Source: an uncultured Bacteroidales bacterium (GTDB taxonomy: Bacteria; Bacteroidota; Bacteroidia; Bacteroidales; WCHB1-69). From it: 24,586 nt of DNA. Below, one piece after another: positions 1 to 8,203 of the stretch. The notes under the pieces were generated by a model. The model was not told where the DNA came from, ran no database searches, and saw nothing but the letters and a program-made list of their open reading frames with translations. The stretch's first letter is position 1, and each line of letters begins with the position of its first letter. The position numbers and the translations under genes are program-made. The DNA is taken from the NCBI GenBank assembly GCA_937949745.1, contig CALECM010000111.1, positions 1 to 24,586 of the forward strand, given 5' to 3'.

Positions 1-4
1 TATT

Positions 5-838
5 ATGACTATTATTTCGTTGTTGATCAGTTTCGCCGCCGGTGGTTTTGTAGCCGGTAAATTAGCTGGTGCAGACGGAATTATCCATGGTTTCTTAGTA
101 TGGTCTACCACATTGATCGTAACTGTTATCCTGGTGGGTTCTTTAGCCGTAGGTACTGTTAGAGTAGCCGGAAATATGTTAGGCTCCGTGGCTTCCATGG
201 CGGGCGATGTAGTTTCAGGTGCTGGTTCGTTTATTGAAAATTCAGGAATTGGTAACCAGGCTGAAGATCTTTTCGGCAACCTGGATTTCGACGACCGTGT
301 CAATCAACAGGAAATGCGGCAGGATGTTCGTCGGGCGCTCAGAAGAAGCGGTGTAAAAGAATTCCAGCCGGAATACCTCGAAGGACAGTACAGGGCCGTT
401 AGAAGGGATTTGGACAGGACTGTAAAAAAAGTGGCTGCCAATCCGATGAACGCGGAAAGCATTATTAATGGCTTTACAAACCGTTTACAAAAAAGAATAG
501 ATAATTATTCCCAGAGCGTTAACCGGGAAGATTTCGCCAAAGCCATCGCCAACAATACGGAACTGTCAAGAGCCGAAGCGGAAGAAACCGTTGATCAATA
601 TATGTATATGTTCGAACAGGGAAAAGAACAATTACAGAACCTTAACAATTCCGTTGGTGAGATCAGCCAGCAATGGGATCAGATCAAACAAGAGGCTTTG
701 GTCGGAATAGACAAAGCCAGCAATGCGGCAGGCCGCGGAGCGCTGATCGGATTCTTCGCCATACTGATTGCAGCTGCGTTGTGCGCATGTGCCGGATATT
801 TCGGAGCTAAAACCACTAAAGAAGGATATGAAGTATAA
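5..838 (+). CDS. Membrane protein of unknown function, probably 5'-truncated by the window edge
   Basis: I do not recognise a named function. The first visible ATG is at base 5, but the frame stays open to the window edge. The protein begins directly in a hydrophobic, glycine-rich segment (GGFVAGKLAGADGIIHGF, residues 13-30), so an earlier transmembrane segment and the real start probably lie upstream. Visible parts are two hydrophobic stretches at about residues 1-20 and 28-50, a soluble acidic and helical middle (about 75-235) rich in Gln, Glu and Arg, and a C-terminal transmembrane segment at about 243-265 (Ala-rich, two Cys). The shape suggests an inner-membrane protein with a long helical loop between two membrane anchors. 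The gene ends 22 bases before a strong terminator, so it is the last gene of its transcript. The reading frame is secure; the function is unknown. Confidence 0.8.
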   Translation: MTIISLLISFAAGGFVAGKLAGADGIIHGFLVWSTTLIVTVILVGSLAVGTVRVAGNMLGSVASMAGDVVSGAGSFIENSGIGNQAEDLFGNLDFDDRVNQQEMRQDVRRALRRSGVKEFQPEYLEGQYRAVRRDLDRTVKKVAANPMNAESIINGFTNRLQKRIDNYSQSVNREDFAKAIANNTELSRAEAEETVDQYMYMFEQGKEQLQNLNNSVGEISQQWDQIKQEALVGIDKASNAAGRGALIGFFAILIAAALCACAGYFGAKTTKEGYEV

Positions 839-860
839 TCTTTGAAAGATGATATATTGC

Positions 861-892
861 AAAAGAGGTATTTTTTAATACCTCTTTTTTTG
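861..892 (+). terminator. Rho-independent terminator after the first gene
   Basis: A perfect 12-base inverted repeat (861-872 pairing with 877-888) with a four-T loop continues directly into a T run. It ends the plus-strand transcript of the gene stopping at 838. The A run on the left arm means it could also work on the minus strand for the DUF202 gene, whose stop is at 913. Confidence 0.9.
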
Positions 893-912
893 TTTTAGAA
901 ATCTGAAAGAAG

Positions 913-1239
913 CTATTTTGGAGTATTACTTTCGGAACTTCCTTCGGGAATTTCTTTTTCCCGGCGGGTTAATTTTTTAAGATGGAATTTAAGCTCGAGA
1001 AAACGGTAAACCCCAATGCAAAACAAAAGCGCACTTCCCGCAAGGGAAATATAACCCAAAAAGCTCAGGTGCCGGAAACTTTCCAGTTCTATCAGGGCAA
1101 TTCCTCCCAAAAGCAGATAAAGGGAAGTCCGGATATATGAAAAAAAAGTTCTTTCATTCGCCAGCTTTGTTCGCTCCATAGCCAAATGGTCACGAAGAAT
1201 CATTTTTTCTTTATTGTAATATTCATCCGTAAATCTCAT
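913..1239 (-). CDS. DUF202 family small membrane protein
   Basis: This 108-residue protein carries the DUF202 signature: a charged N-terminal helix with LAMERTKLANERTFFSYIRT at residues 19-38, then hydrophobic segments at about 39-52 and 58-80, and a basic, polar C-terminus. DUF202 proteins (YidH-like) are small inner-membrane proteins. Some relatives are fused to SPX domains in polyphosphate-related proteins, but the bacterial stand-alone form has no settled biochemical role. The length is normal for the family. The gene stands alone, convergent with the upstream membrane protein and divergent from the PNGase F-like gene. The ATG at 1239 is the only one that keeps the whole conserved N-terminal helix. 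No clear promoter box was seen upstream. The family call is confident; the function is not known. Confidence 0.88.
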   Translation of the reverse strand: MRFTDEYYNKEKMILRDHLAMERTKLANERTFFSYIRTSLYLLLGGIALIELESFRHLSFLGYISLAGSALLFCIGVYRFLELKFHLKKLTRREKEIPEGSSESNTPK

Positions 1240-1374
1240 GAATCATAAACTTATTAAACAGGAACATCCCTTCACTGAAAAAGTTTTCAATCCGTATCCG
1301 TTTATATCCGTAGAAAATTTGTAATAAATATTAATACATTAATTTTTAAGGTAATTTTATTCCACAAAATATTT

Positions 1375-1382
1375 TAATTTTG
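1375..1382 (+). promoter_or_regulatory. Bacteroidetes -7 box for the PNGase F-like gene
   Basis: TAATTTTG matches the Bacteroidetes primary sigma factor -7 consensus TAnnTTTG and lies 67 bases before the ATG at 1450. No TTG-type -33 element is visible at the usual spacing, so the call rests on one box plus position. Confidence 0.5.
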
Positions 1383-1449
1383 TAGCATAGAACAAGTATT
1401 CCATAATTCAAAATACATTACCATCTTTAGTTAAACATAAAAAAATGAT

Positions 1450-2829
1450 ATGAAAAGAAAATTATTCTTGGGTATATTTCTGATTTTCATCTTCGTTTCC
1501 GCAGCATTCGGTCAGGAACATCATCGCATTCCTGTTTTTGATAAAGTACTTTTTTACGACGGCTATAATACGTTGGAAGCGCTGGCTGATGTCATAGAAC
1601 CTGTGCCGGATCATATTACCAGATTAAGCACAAGCCTTATAACCACAAAGCTGGGGAATGAACAACTGAATCAAATCGGGGAATATCTGATAATGAACGT
1701 AGTGCTGAAAGCGGCTTGTGATAATTACGACCGGATAGGGAATGTAAACCTGGCTTTGGTACCTAAAGGACAGGAAGAATATATTCCCGGACAAACGGTC
1801 AGATTGGAACTGGGCAGGTTCATCACCCCTTTCATGAATAAAAACAGGAATCCGGATACCGTACCTTATCGTTTTGAGGTAAACCATTTAATCTCGATTC
1901 TTAAGGACCGGAGACTTAATGCCGAATATGATTTCTGGCTGGAATTAAATATCTTCGGGGTACCATACAGCGCCAATAGCCAAGTAGCCGGATGCAGCGG
2001 CCGTAATGACGTATTCTACGGTACGGTCTTTTTCGAAACGGGAAATAACCCTGTCCCGTTACAGGATGATAACGTACTGATTCCCTTATTAATGAAAGCT
2101 CCTTTCAATAATTACCAGCCGGGCGCCACAGACGTACCGGGACTTACGATTAGAAATATAGAATTCTCGGTGGGAGAAGATCTCACCAATGCCAAATTTT
2201 ATCTCATTGTTTCCAGTCATGGGGCACAAACCAACGGGGAAGAATATAACCGAAGAATACATTATGTACGTTTTGACGGCGATCCTTTTCTGCACTTCAA
2301 ACCCGGTCGCGCTACCTGCGAACCTTTCAGGGTATATAATACCATGCCTAACCAAATTTACGGCCTTTCGCCGAGACCGGCATCTTCGTGGCAATCTTTC
2401 AGCAACTGGTGCCCGGGAGATGTTATTGACAACAGGATCATAGATGTCGGCCCAGTAAATGCGGGAAACCATACATTAACCATAGAAGTGGAAGAAGCGG
2501 TATTTAACGGTGATAACGGTCCCGGCACCAACGGTAACATCCCGCTTTCCCTTTTTCTTTTAGGTACTACAGGGGAATATATCCACACGGATGATTATAC
2601 GGTTTCACCGGAATATATTATGGTATACCCCAATCCGGCCTCTTCTTTCCTGACTATTTCGGCAAGCCATGCCATTGAATCGGTAAAATTATTTAATCCG
2701 GCTGGCCAGGTCGTATATACCGGAAATAATTCCATAGCCCGGATTGATCATCTTTCCCCGGGCATTTATTTCGTGAATATCCTTCTGGAAAATGGATATA
2801 ACTCTACCCATAAGATCATTAAACGTTGA
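1450..2829 (+). CDS. Secreted peptide:N-glycosidase F-like protein with T9SS type A sorting domain
   Basis: Predicted to release N-linked glycans from glycoproteins by cleaving the glycan-asparagine bond, outside the cell. Residues 1-21 form a signal peptide ending AFGQ. Residues ~28-200 match the PNGase F N-terminal domain and ~205-372 the C-terminal domain. Recalled landmarks of the Elizabethkingia enzyme are present: CDNYDR (90-95) matches CDEWDR, so D94 fits catalytic Asp60; LGRFITPF (121-128) matches IGRFITPY; E165 fits Glu118; E265 in GEEYNRR fits Glu206; C290 and C321 (NWCPG) match one disulfide. The Cys204-Cys208 disulfide is absent (G263 and N267 at those places), and the loop before the catalytic Asp is shorter, losing another Cys. 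Residues ~388-459 (YPNPASSFLTIS, ending KIIKR) form a type A T9SS C-terminal domain, so the mature protein is probably attached to the cell surface or released. A C25 protease gene follows on the same strand. Family assignment is strong; activity is inferred. Confidence 0.85.
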   Translation: MKRKLFLGIFLIFIFVSAAFGQEHHRIPVFDKVLFYDGYNTLEALADVIEPVPDHITRLSTSLITTKLGNEQLNQIGEYLIMNVVLKAACDNYDRIGNVNLALVPKGQEEYIPGQTVRLELGRFITPFMNKNRNPDTVPYRFEVNHLISILKDRRLNAEYDFWLELNIFGVPYSANSQVAGCSGRNDVFYGTVFFETGNNPVPLQDDNVLIPLLMKAPFNNYQPGATDVPGLTIRNIEFSVGEDLTNAKFYLIVSSHGAQTNGEEYNRRIHYVRFDGDPFLHFKPGRATCEPFRVYNTMPNQIYGLSPRPASSWQSFSNWCPGDVIDNRIIDVGPVNAGNHTLTIEVEEAVFNGDNGPGTNGNIPLSLFLLGTTGEYIHTDDYTVSPEYIMVYPNPASSFLTISASHAIESVKLFNPAGQVVYTGNNSIARIDHLSPGIYFVNILLENGYNSTHKIIKR

Positions 2830-2893
2830 AATAAGTTGCTCGGGAAGCTTTCGGAAACCCATAAACAAACTCATGATTTTATCCGATTTTCAT

Positions 2894-2901
2894 TATATTT
2901 G
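2894..2901 (+). promoter_or_regulatory. Bacteroidetes -7 box for the C25 protease gene
   Basis: TATATTTG matches TAnnTTTG and lies 48 bases before the ATG at 2950, in the 120-base gap after the PNGase F-like gene. It suggests that the protease can be transcribed on its own. No convincing -33 element was found. Confidence 0.5.
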
Positions 2902-2949
2902 CAAATTCTTATTTAACCGGGTTTTCATAAACCCATAAATATTCTGATC

Positions 2950-5900
2950 ATGAAAAAGCTGTTTTTAACCCTGTTATGCTTCATGGGATCATGGATTGTC
3001 CTGAACGGGCAGCCGGAATATACAATCGATCAAAAAGATCCGGGAAAGATCAGGATATCCTTGATTACTCCGGATATTAAAATCCGGGAGCACAAAACAG
3101 CGGAAGGAGTGTACAACAAGATCGAAATGGAAGGTTTTGTACCTTCCTCGGAAATAGGCCAACCGGAATTACCGGTATTCGCTAAACTACTGGAAATACC
3201 TTTATGCGATCAAGTCAGTATTAAAATTATTGATACGGAATACGATATGTATACTGTTGAAGAATCAGGAATCACGTACGATCTTTATCCGGTACAGCCG
3301 CCCGTTTCAAAATCCGATGATAGCAGGCCTGATCTTATCCGTTCGGAAGAGATTTACCGGACAAATGATTTTTATTCCCTGCCACTTGTAAATATAGAAA
3401 AAAGAGGTATTATGCGGGATCTCAACCTGGCAGCCCTGTATCTGTCTCCTGTCCAATACAATCCCGTAACCCGGCAATTAAAAATATTCCGGAATCTCGA
3501 GGTGGAGATCACTTTTGAAAACGCGGATTTTCCGGCCACTTACGAGTTGAAAAATTTACATAGTAGCCTTTCTTTTCCGGGAGCTCATCCACAAATACTC
3601 AATTCCCGTCCGGAGTACAGGGACCAGATACCGGACAGGGCTATCCGCTATCTTATTGTAGCCAACGGGATGTTCAGGGGTGAACTGGATGAATTCATAG
3701 CCTGGAAAAAAAGAAAAGGATTTATCGTGGATGTTGCCTATACGGATGATCCGCAGGTTGGGAATACCAATGTTTCCATTCAAAGTTACATACGGTCGCT
3801 TTACGACAATGCGACTATGGATAATCCCGCCCCTACTTATGTTTTGTTAGTGGGTGACGTGGAACAACTTCCTTCTTTCCAGGTGTCAGGACATGTAACG
3901 GACCTTTATTATTTTACATGGACCGCCAACGATGACCTGCCTGACTGTTATTACGGCAGGTTTTCAGCCCAAAATCAGGAACAGCTCCGGGTATTGATCG
4001 AAAAGACACTCCGTTATGAACAATATCTTCTGGAGGATAATTCATATCTGGGAGATGCCGTACTAGTGGCCGGCTCTGATCCTTACTGGTCGAGGACCCA
4101 TGCCAACGGGCAGATTAATTATCTCGCCAATAATTACATCAATACCGGAAATCATTATAGTACCGTTCATAAATACCTTTACAATTCGAGTTCCCAGGCG
4201 GCTACGATCCGTTCCCGGATAGGACAAGGGGTGGGATTTGCCAACTATACGGCCCATTGCGAATCTTCCGGATGGACTGACCCGGTATTTTCCACTTCCC
4301 ATATCGGCAACATGCCGGTCAATGACCGTTACGGCCTTTTCGTAGGCAACTGTTGCCAGTCCGCGGCATTCGACGAGAGTGAATGCTTTGCCGAAGCCAT
4401 AGTCAGGGCTTCCCGGAAAGGCGCTTATGCCTATATAGGAGGTTCCGACCTGACTTATTGGGATGAAGATTATTACTGGACTGTCGGAAATCGCAATTCC
4501 ATCACTTCTACTACTCCCCAATATAACGCACAGAATTTAGGCGCTTACGATCGTCTTTTCCATACGCACGGAGAGCCGTTCGAAGAATGGTATACTTCCA
4601 ACGGATCCATTATAACAGCGGGAAACCTTGCCGTAGAATCTTCCACCTCCAATCTTAAAGATTATTACTGGGAAATATACCATTTACTTGGAGATCCGTC
4701 GGTGATGACCTATCTCTCTTTTCCATCCGAGATGGAAATCGACGTTCCATCTGACATTACGGTAGGTTCTTCGGAACTAGATGTGCAAACTGTTCCTTAT
4801 GCTTACGTGGCGCTAACCTTTGAAGAAACAGTCATAGCCGCAGGTTTTACCGGCCGAAATGGAGATATTACACTTCAATTCGACCCGTTGACCGTGCCGG
4901 GAGAATATGAGGTTGCCGTATCTGCACAAAATTATGTTACCGCTTTCCATACGGTACAGGTTACCGTTACGGAAGGCCCTTATGTCAGTGTGGCCGGTTT
5001 CACCTTCAGCAACGGCACTGCACCTGAAGCGGGTTCGGAATTAATATGGGACCTGAAATTACACAACCTGGGCATCGAAACCGCAAATAATGTCAGCATA
5101 AAATTAACCGGTTCTTCCCCATTGGTAACTTTCCTGTCAGATTCTGTTTTCGTCGGGAATATAGCGGCAGACGGGGAAATTATCGAACAAAACGTTTTTT
5201 CAGTGAAACTGGATTCCCTGTTTGAAGACGGTATGAGGGCCGATTTCTGGGTAAAAGTGTATTATAATTCAGAATCCAATGTCAGAAAATTTACTTACAC
5301 GTTGCTGGCCCCCAAATTTGAAAGAAGGGGGTATACGGTAAAAGAATCGGACGGAAATAACAACGGAATCATTGACCCGGGAGAAACAATCGTGATCAGT
5401 GTTTTCGATATCAATAAAGGACATATGAATCCGGGCTGGGGACATTCCGCCCTGATCAGCCGATACAGTAAAGCTACAGTGGAAAACGACCTGTTCTTAA
5501 TCCACAATATTGGCATCGGCGAACTTAAGGAAGCTCATTTTACCGTACATATTGATGAGTCGGTACCGAGAAATTCGATCATTCCTTTTTATTACCGGAT
5601 CAAAAAATATCCTTATGAATTATTGGATACGATATATGTAAACGTAGGTAATGAGGTGGAGAATTTTGCCGGTAATGATTTTAACTCTTTTGACTGGGTG
5701 AATGACGCCAGTAAACCCTGGATCATCACGGATGCCGAAAGTTATGACGGATCTTATTCCGCCCGTTCTCCCCGTAATCTATCCAATTATGCTTCCTCTA
5801 CTTTGAAAATTACCATGGATGTGAAAATAAACGATTCCATATCTTATTACAGGAAAGTCTCCTCTGAAAACGGATGTGATTTTTTCATATTCTATATCGA

Positions 5901-6360
5901 CGGCATTTTGCAGGAGCAGTTATCCGGGAACGAACCATGGGACAAAAGTATATTTCCCGTTGAAGCCGGAACCCGAACTTTCACTTTCGAATACAGCAAA
6001 GATTTCAGCGCATCATGGGGTGAAGACTGTGCATGGATCGATCATATCTTATTTCCCGCAACAGGTGAATTTATCTCACCCGATACAGTGGTCAATTTTC
6101 CTGACAAAGTATCGGAATATCCCGTTCCGGAAGTAACGTTATTTCCCAATCCTGCCAATTCAATTATCCACCTGCAGTCCGACCATTTCATCCAAGGTGT
6201 TGATATTATCGACTTGACAGGGAAAGTAATACAATCGGCGAATGCCGTTCATGATATGGCCACGACGGTAAATATCGCCAATCTTTCTTCGGGAATATAT
6301 TTCGTAAGGATCGTATTTAACTCTCATAACTCCGTAGTAAAAAAACTAATCAAACGATAA
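2950..6360 (+). CDS. Gingipain-like C25 cysteine protease with T9SS type A sorting domain
   Basis: Large secreted cysteine endopeptidase of 1136 residues. In order: signal peptide (1 to ~20); propeptide-like region (~22-225); C25 catalytic domain (~230-590); immunoglobulin-like domain (~595-665); a CARDB-like adhesion domain and further beta-rich modules (~670-1060), including a jelly-roll-like segment at ~905-1045; and a type A T9SS C-terminal domain (~1068-1136, LFPNPANSIIHLQS, ending KKLIKR). Catalytic residues can be placed against RgpB: H436 in NYTAHCESSGW and C468 in FVGNCCQ. The following CFAEAIVRA (479-487) closely matches RgpB's CFAEALMRA. The family GHG around the His reads AHC here, and a second Cys follows the catalytic Cys. 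Cleavage specificity cannot be read. The PNGase F-like gene upstream suggests joint attack on glycoproteins; DUF1599 starts 4 bases after the stop. Family call secure. Confidence 0.93.
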   Translation: MKKLFLTLLCFMGSWIVLNGQPEYTIDQKDPGKIRISLITPDIKIREHKTAEGVYNKIEMEGFVPSSEIGQPELPVFAKLLEIPLCDQVSIKIIDTEYDMYTVEESGITYDLYPVQPPVSKSDDSRPDLIRSEEIYRTNDFYSLPLVNIEKRGIMRDLNLAALYLSPVQYNPVTRQLKIFRNLEVEITFENADFPATYELKNLHSSLSFPGAHPQILNSRPEYRDQIPDRAIRYLIVANGMFRGELDEFIAWKKRKGFIVDVAYTDDPQVGNTNVSIQSYIRSLYDNATMDNPAPTYVLLVGDVEQLPSFQVSGHVTDLYYFTWTANDDLPDCYYGRFSAQNQEQLRVLIEKTLRYEQYLLEDNSYLGDAVLVAGSDPYWSRTHANGQINYLANNYINTGNHYSTVHKYLYNSSSQAATIRSRIGQGVGFANYTAHCESSGWTDPVFSTSHIGNMPVNDRYGLFVGNCCQSAAFDESECFAEAIVRASRKGAYAYIGGSDLTYWDEDYYWTVGNRNSITSTTPQYNAQNLGAYDRLFHTHGEPFEEWYTSNGSIITAGNLAVESSTSNLKDYYWEIYHLLGDPSVMTYLSFPSEMEIDVPSDITVGSSELDVQTVPYAYVALTFEETVIAAGFTGRNGDITLQFDPLTVPGEYEVAVSAQNYVTAFHTVQVTVTEGPYVSVAGFTFSNGTAPEAGSELIWDLKLHNLGIETANNVSIKLTGSSPLVTFLSDSVFVGNIAADGEIIEQNVFSVKLDSLFEDGMRADFWVKVYYNSESNVRKFTYTLLAPKFERRGYTVKESDGNNNGIIDPGETIVISVFDINKGHMNPGWGHSALISRYSKATVENDLFLIHNIGIGELKEAHFTVHIDESVPRNSIIPFYYRIKKYPYELLDTIYVNVGNEVENFAGNDFNSFDWVNDASKPWIITDAESYDGSYSARSPRNLSNYASSTLKITMDVKINDSISYYRKVSSENGCDFFIFYIDGILQEQLSGNEPWDKSIFPVEAGTRTFTFEYSKDFSASWGEDCAWIDHILFPATGEFISPDTVVNFPDKVSEYPVPEVTLFPNPANSIIHLQSDHFIQGVDIIDLTGKVIQSANAVHDMATTVNIANLSSGIYFVRIVFNSHNSVVKKLIKR

Positions 6361-6364
6361 AAAT

Positions 6365-6922
6365 ATGAAGGACACTTCCGCCGAATTCGATATTGTAGCT
6401 TCCCAGTGTACCGAACTCTTTTCCAAAAAAGCGCATGATTACGGTACAGCCTGGAGAATACTGAGAACTTCTTCCCTTACCGACCAGATCTTTATCAAGG
6501 CTCACCGTATCCGGAATATACAGGAAACAGGAATAACAAAAGTGGATGAGGGGATCATTCCGGAATTCATCGGAATAGTAAACTACTCCGTTATGGCCCT
6601 GATCCAGTTGGATATCGGCATCAACGACGCCGTTGACCCTTCCGTAACCGCCGAAGAAGCCATCTCATTATATACAAAACATCTTTCAGAGGCCAAATCC
6701 CTGATGCTCGATAAAAATCACGATTACGGAGAAGCGTGGAGAAAAATGAGGATTAGTTCCCTGACGGATATTATCCTGATGAAACTTCTGCGTATCAAAC
6801 AAATTGAGGATCATCACGGCGAAACGCTCGTATCGGAGGGACTAGCCGCCAATTATTACGATATTGTAAATTATGCTATATTTGCGCTGATCAGGCTGGT
6901 GGTTGAAAACGAACAGATTTAG
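6365..6922 (+). CDS. DUF1599 protein made of two tandem repeats
   Basis: A 185-residue cytoplasmic protein consisting of two copies of the same helical unit. The first (about 6-82) contains KKAHDYGTAW, SSLTD, a basic RIRNIQE stretch and IVNYSVMALI; the second (about 98-180) contains KNHDYGEAW, SSLTD, RIKQIED and IVNYAIFALI. This matches DUF1599, also called nucleotide modification associated domain 1, a domain found in phage and bacterial gene sets linked to nucleotide or nucleic-acid modification. The role in Bacteroidota is not established. There is no signal peptide. The start lies 4 bases after the stop of the protease, so it is probably read from that transcript, and a DoxX-like gene follows after 58 bases. 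DUF1599 beside a DoxX gene is, from memory, a recurring arrangement in Bacteroidales, so the link to the DoxX gene is likelier functional than the link to the protease. Confidence 0.85.
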   Translation: MKDTSAEFDIVASQCTELFSKKAHDYGTAWRILRTSSLTDQIFIKAHRIRNIQETGITKVDEGIIPEFIGIVNYSVMALIQLDIGINDAVDPSVTAEEAISLYTKHLSEAKSLMLDKNHDYGEAWRKMRISSLTDIILMKLLRIKQIEDHHGETLVSEGLAANYYDIVNYAIFALIRLVVENEQI

Positions 6923-6980
6923 AATACCACATCAGCCGGCCATTAATCGAAAAAGATAATAAAAATTAAGAATTAATAAT

Positions 6981-8183
6981 ATGAAAACGAGACAGAAAGA
7001 ACCAGTTTGGATAATGATCTTAAGGATCCTGCTTGCAGCCGTTTTTCTTTTTTCAGGATTTACAAAAGCCATTGATCCCGTGGCTTCAGCTATCCAATTT
7101 GAAGATTACTTCATATCTTTCGGTATGGGTTTTTTACAACCTATTTCCATGTTTTGTGCGGTAGCCATGAATATCGTGGAATTTACGCTCGGCTTTATGT
7201 TACTTTTCCGGATAAAAGTCAAATTAACTTCCCTCGCATACCTTTTATTCATGATTTTTTTCCTTATATTAACCCTTTGGCTGGCCCTGGCGGAACACCT
7301 TGAAACCAATTACGGTTACAACTTCGGTGTGGTGAAAGATTGCGGATGTTTCGGCAAAGCTGTGGAGATGTCAAATTTACAGACATTTATCAAAAATATT
7401 TTCATCATGATTCCCACCGTCATCATATTCGTGAAAAGAAAATCTATTCCGGATATACGCCTGACCGAACTTGGACAATGGTCTTTTGCCGCTGTGGGAG
7501 CTTTGGCCGTGGGTTTATTGCAGTTATATTGTTACCGCCACCTTCCGATCATTGATTTCAGCGACTGGAAAAAAGGGAATAACGTCGCAGAAGCTTTTAT
7601 CGAACAACCGGCTGAAAAAGAGATGGTATTTATTTACCGTAATCCGCAGGATGGTTCTTTAATGTCGCTGACTACGGACGAATTGATGGAGATCAGCAAT
7701 ACCACGCCTAATTTTTACGATCAGTACGAATATGTTGACCGGAGAGACAGTATTCTAGTACCGGCCAGAATGCCCGAAATCGCGGGATTTAATATGATCG
7801 ATTCTACCGGCGCCGACCACTCCTTCGAGCTCATTAACGAAAACAACGGGAATATCCTCTACTTGCTGTTTATGCCGGATCTGGATGACACCAGCCTTAA
7901 GGGATTACAGAGCGCTAACCTGAAAAGTATTATGGAAGGAGCTAAAAGAGACGGCCGGCACTTTGCCGGGATCACAAACTCTTCACAACAGGAAATTGAA
8001 ATTTTTGCCGGTCAGAACCATCTGGATTTCCCTATTTATTATAATCCGATAGATCCGATAAAAGGACCTTTTATGGTGAGGGATGCCATACGTTCCAATC
8101 CGGGACTCATTATCATCGAAAGAGGTGTGGTTACCCATAAATACGCATGGAGGGATTTCCCAGCCTATAATGAAATCAGATAA
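6981..8183 (+). CDS. DoxX/MauE-like membrane protein with C-terminal thioredoxin-like region
   Basis: Inner-membrane protein of 400 residues. The N-terminal half has about five hydrophobic segments (12-30, 52-76, 82-103, 135-151, 166-184) and the motif LLFSGFTKAIDP-like pattern near residues 22-33 typical of the DoxX family. Residues 120-125 read DCGCFG, the paired-cysteine motif (C121, C123) of MauE/DoxX-type proteins implicated in thiol redox chemistry. The soluble half (about 190-400) resembles a degenerate thioredoxin fold without a CxxC pair, so any redox role would rest on the membrane cysteines. The specific substrate is unknown. It probably shares a transcript with the DUF1599 gene 58 bases upstream, and it converges on prmC, whose stop is 20 bases away. 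Family call is good; the C-terminal fold is a weaker inference. Confidence 0.82.
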   Translation: MKTRQKEPVWIMILRILLAAVFLFSGFTKAIDPVASAIQFEDYFISFGMGFLQPISMFCAVAMNIVEFTLGFMLLFRIKVKLTSLAYLLFMIFFLILTLWLALAEHLETNYGYNFGVVKDCGCFGKAVEMSNLQTFIKNIFIMIPTVIIFVKRKSIPDIRLTELGQWSFAAVGALAVGLLQLYCYRHLPIIDFSDWKKGNNVAEAFIEQPAEKEMVFIYRNPQDGSLMSLTTDELMEISNTTPNFYDQYEYVDRRDSILVPARMPEIAGFNMIDSTGADHSFELINENNGNILYLLFMPDLDDTSLKGLQSANLKSIMEGAKRDGRHFAGITNSSQQEIEIFAGQNHLDFPIYYNPIDPIKGPFMVRDAIRSNPGLIIIERGVVTHKYAWRDFPAYNEIR

Positions 8184-8203
8184 AAAATCTTAAAAAATAA
8201 TCA

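Noticed and set aside
4063..4521. 152-codon open frame on the minus strand inside the protease gene
   Set aside because: It lies entirely within the catalytic domain of the C25 protease, whose motifs are intact, and its translation resembles no family. It is a shadow frame.
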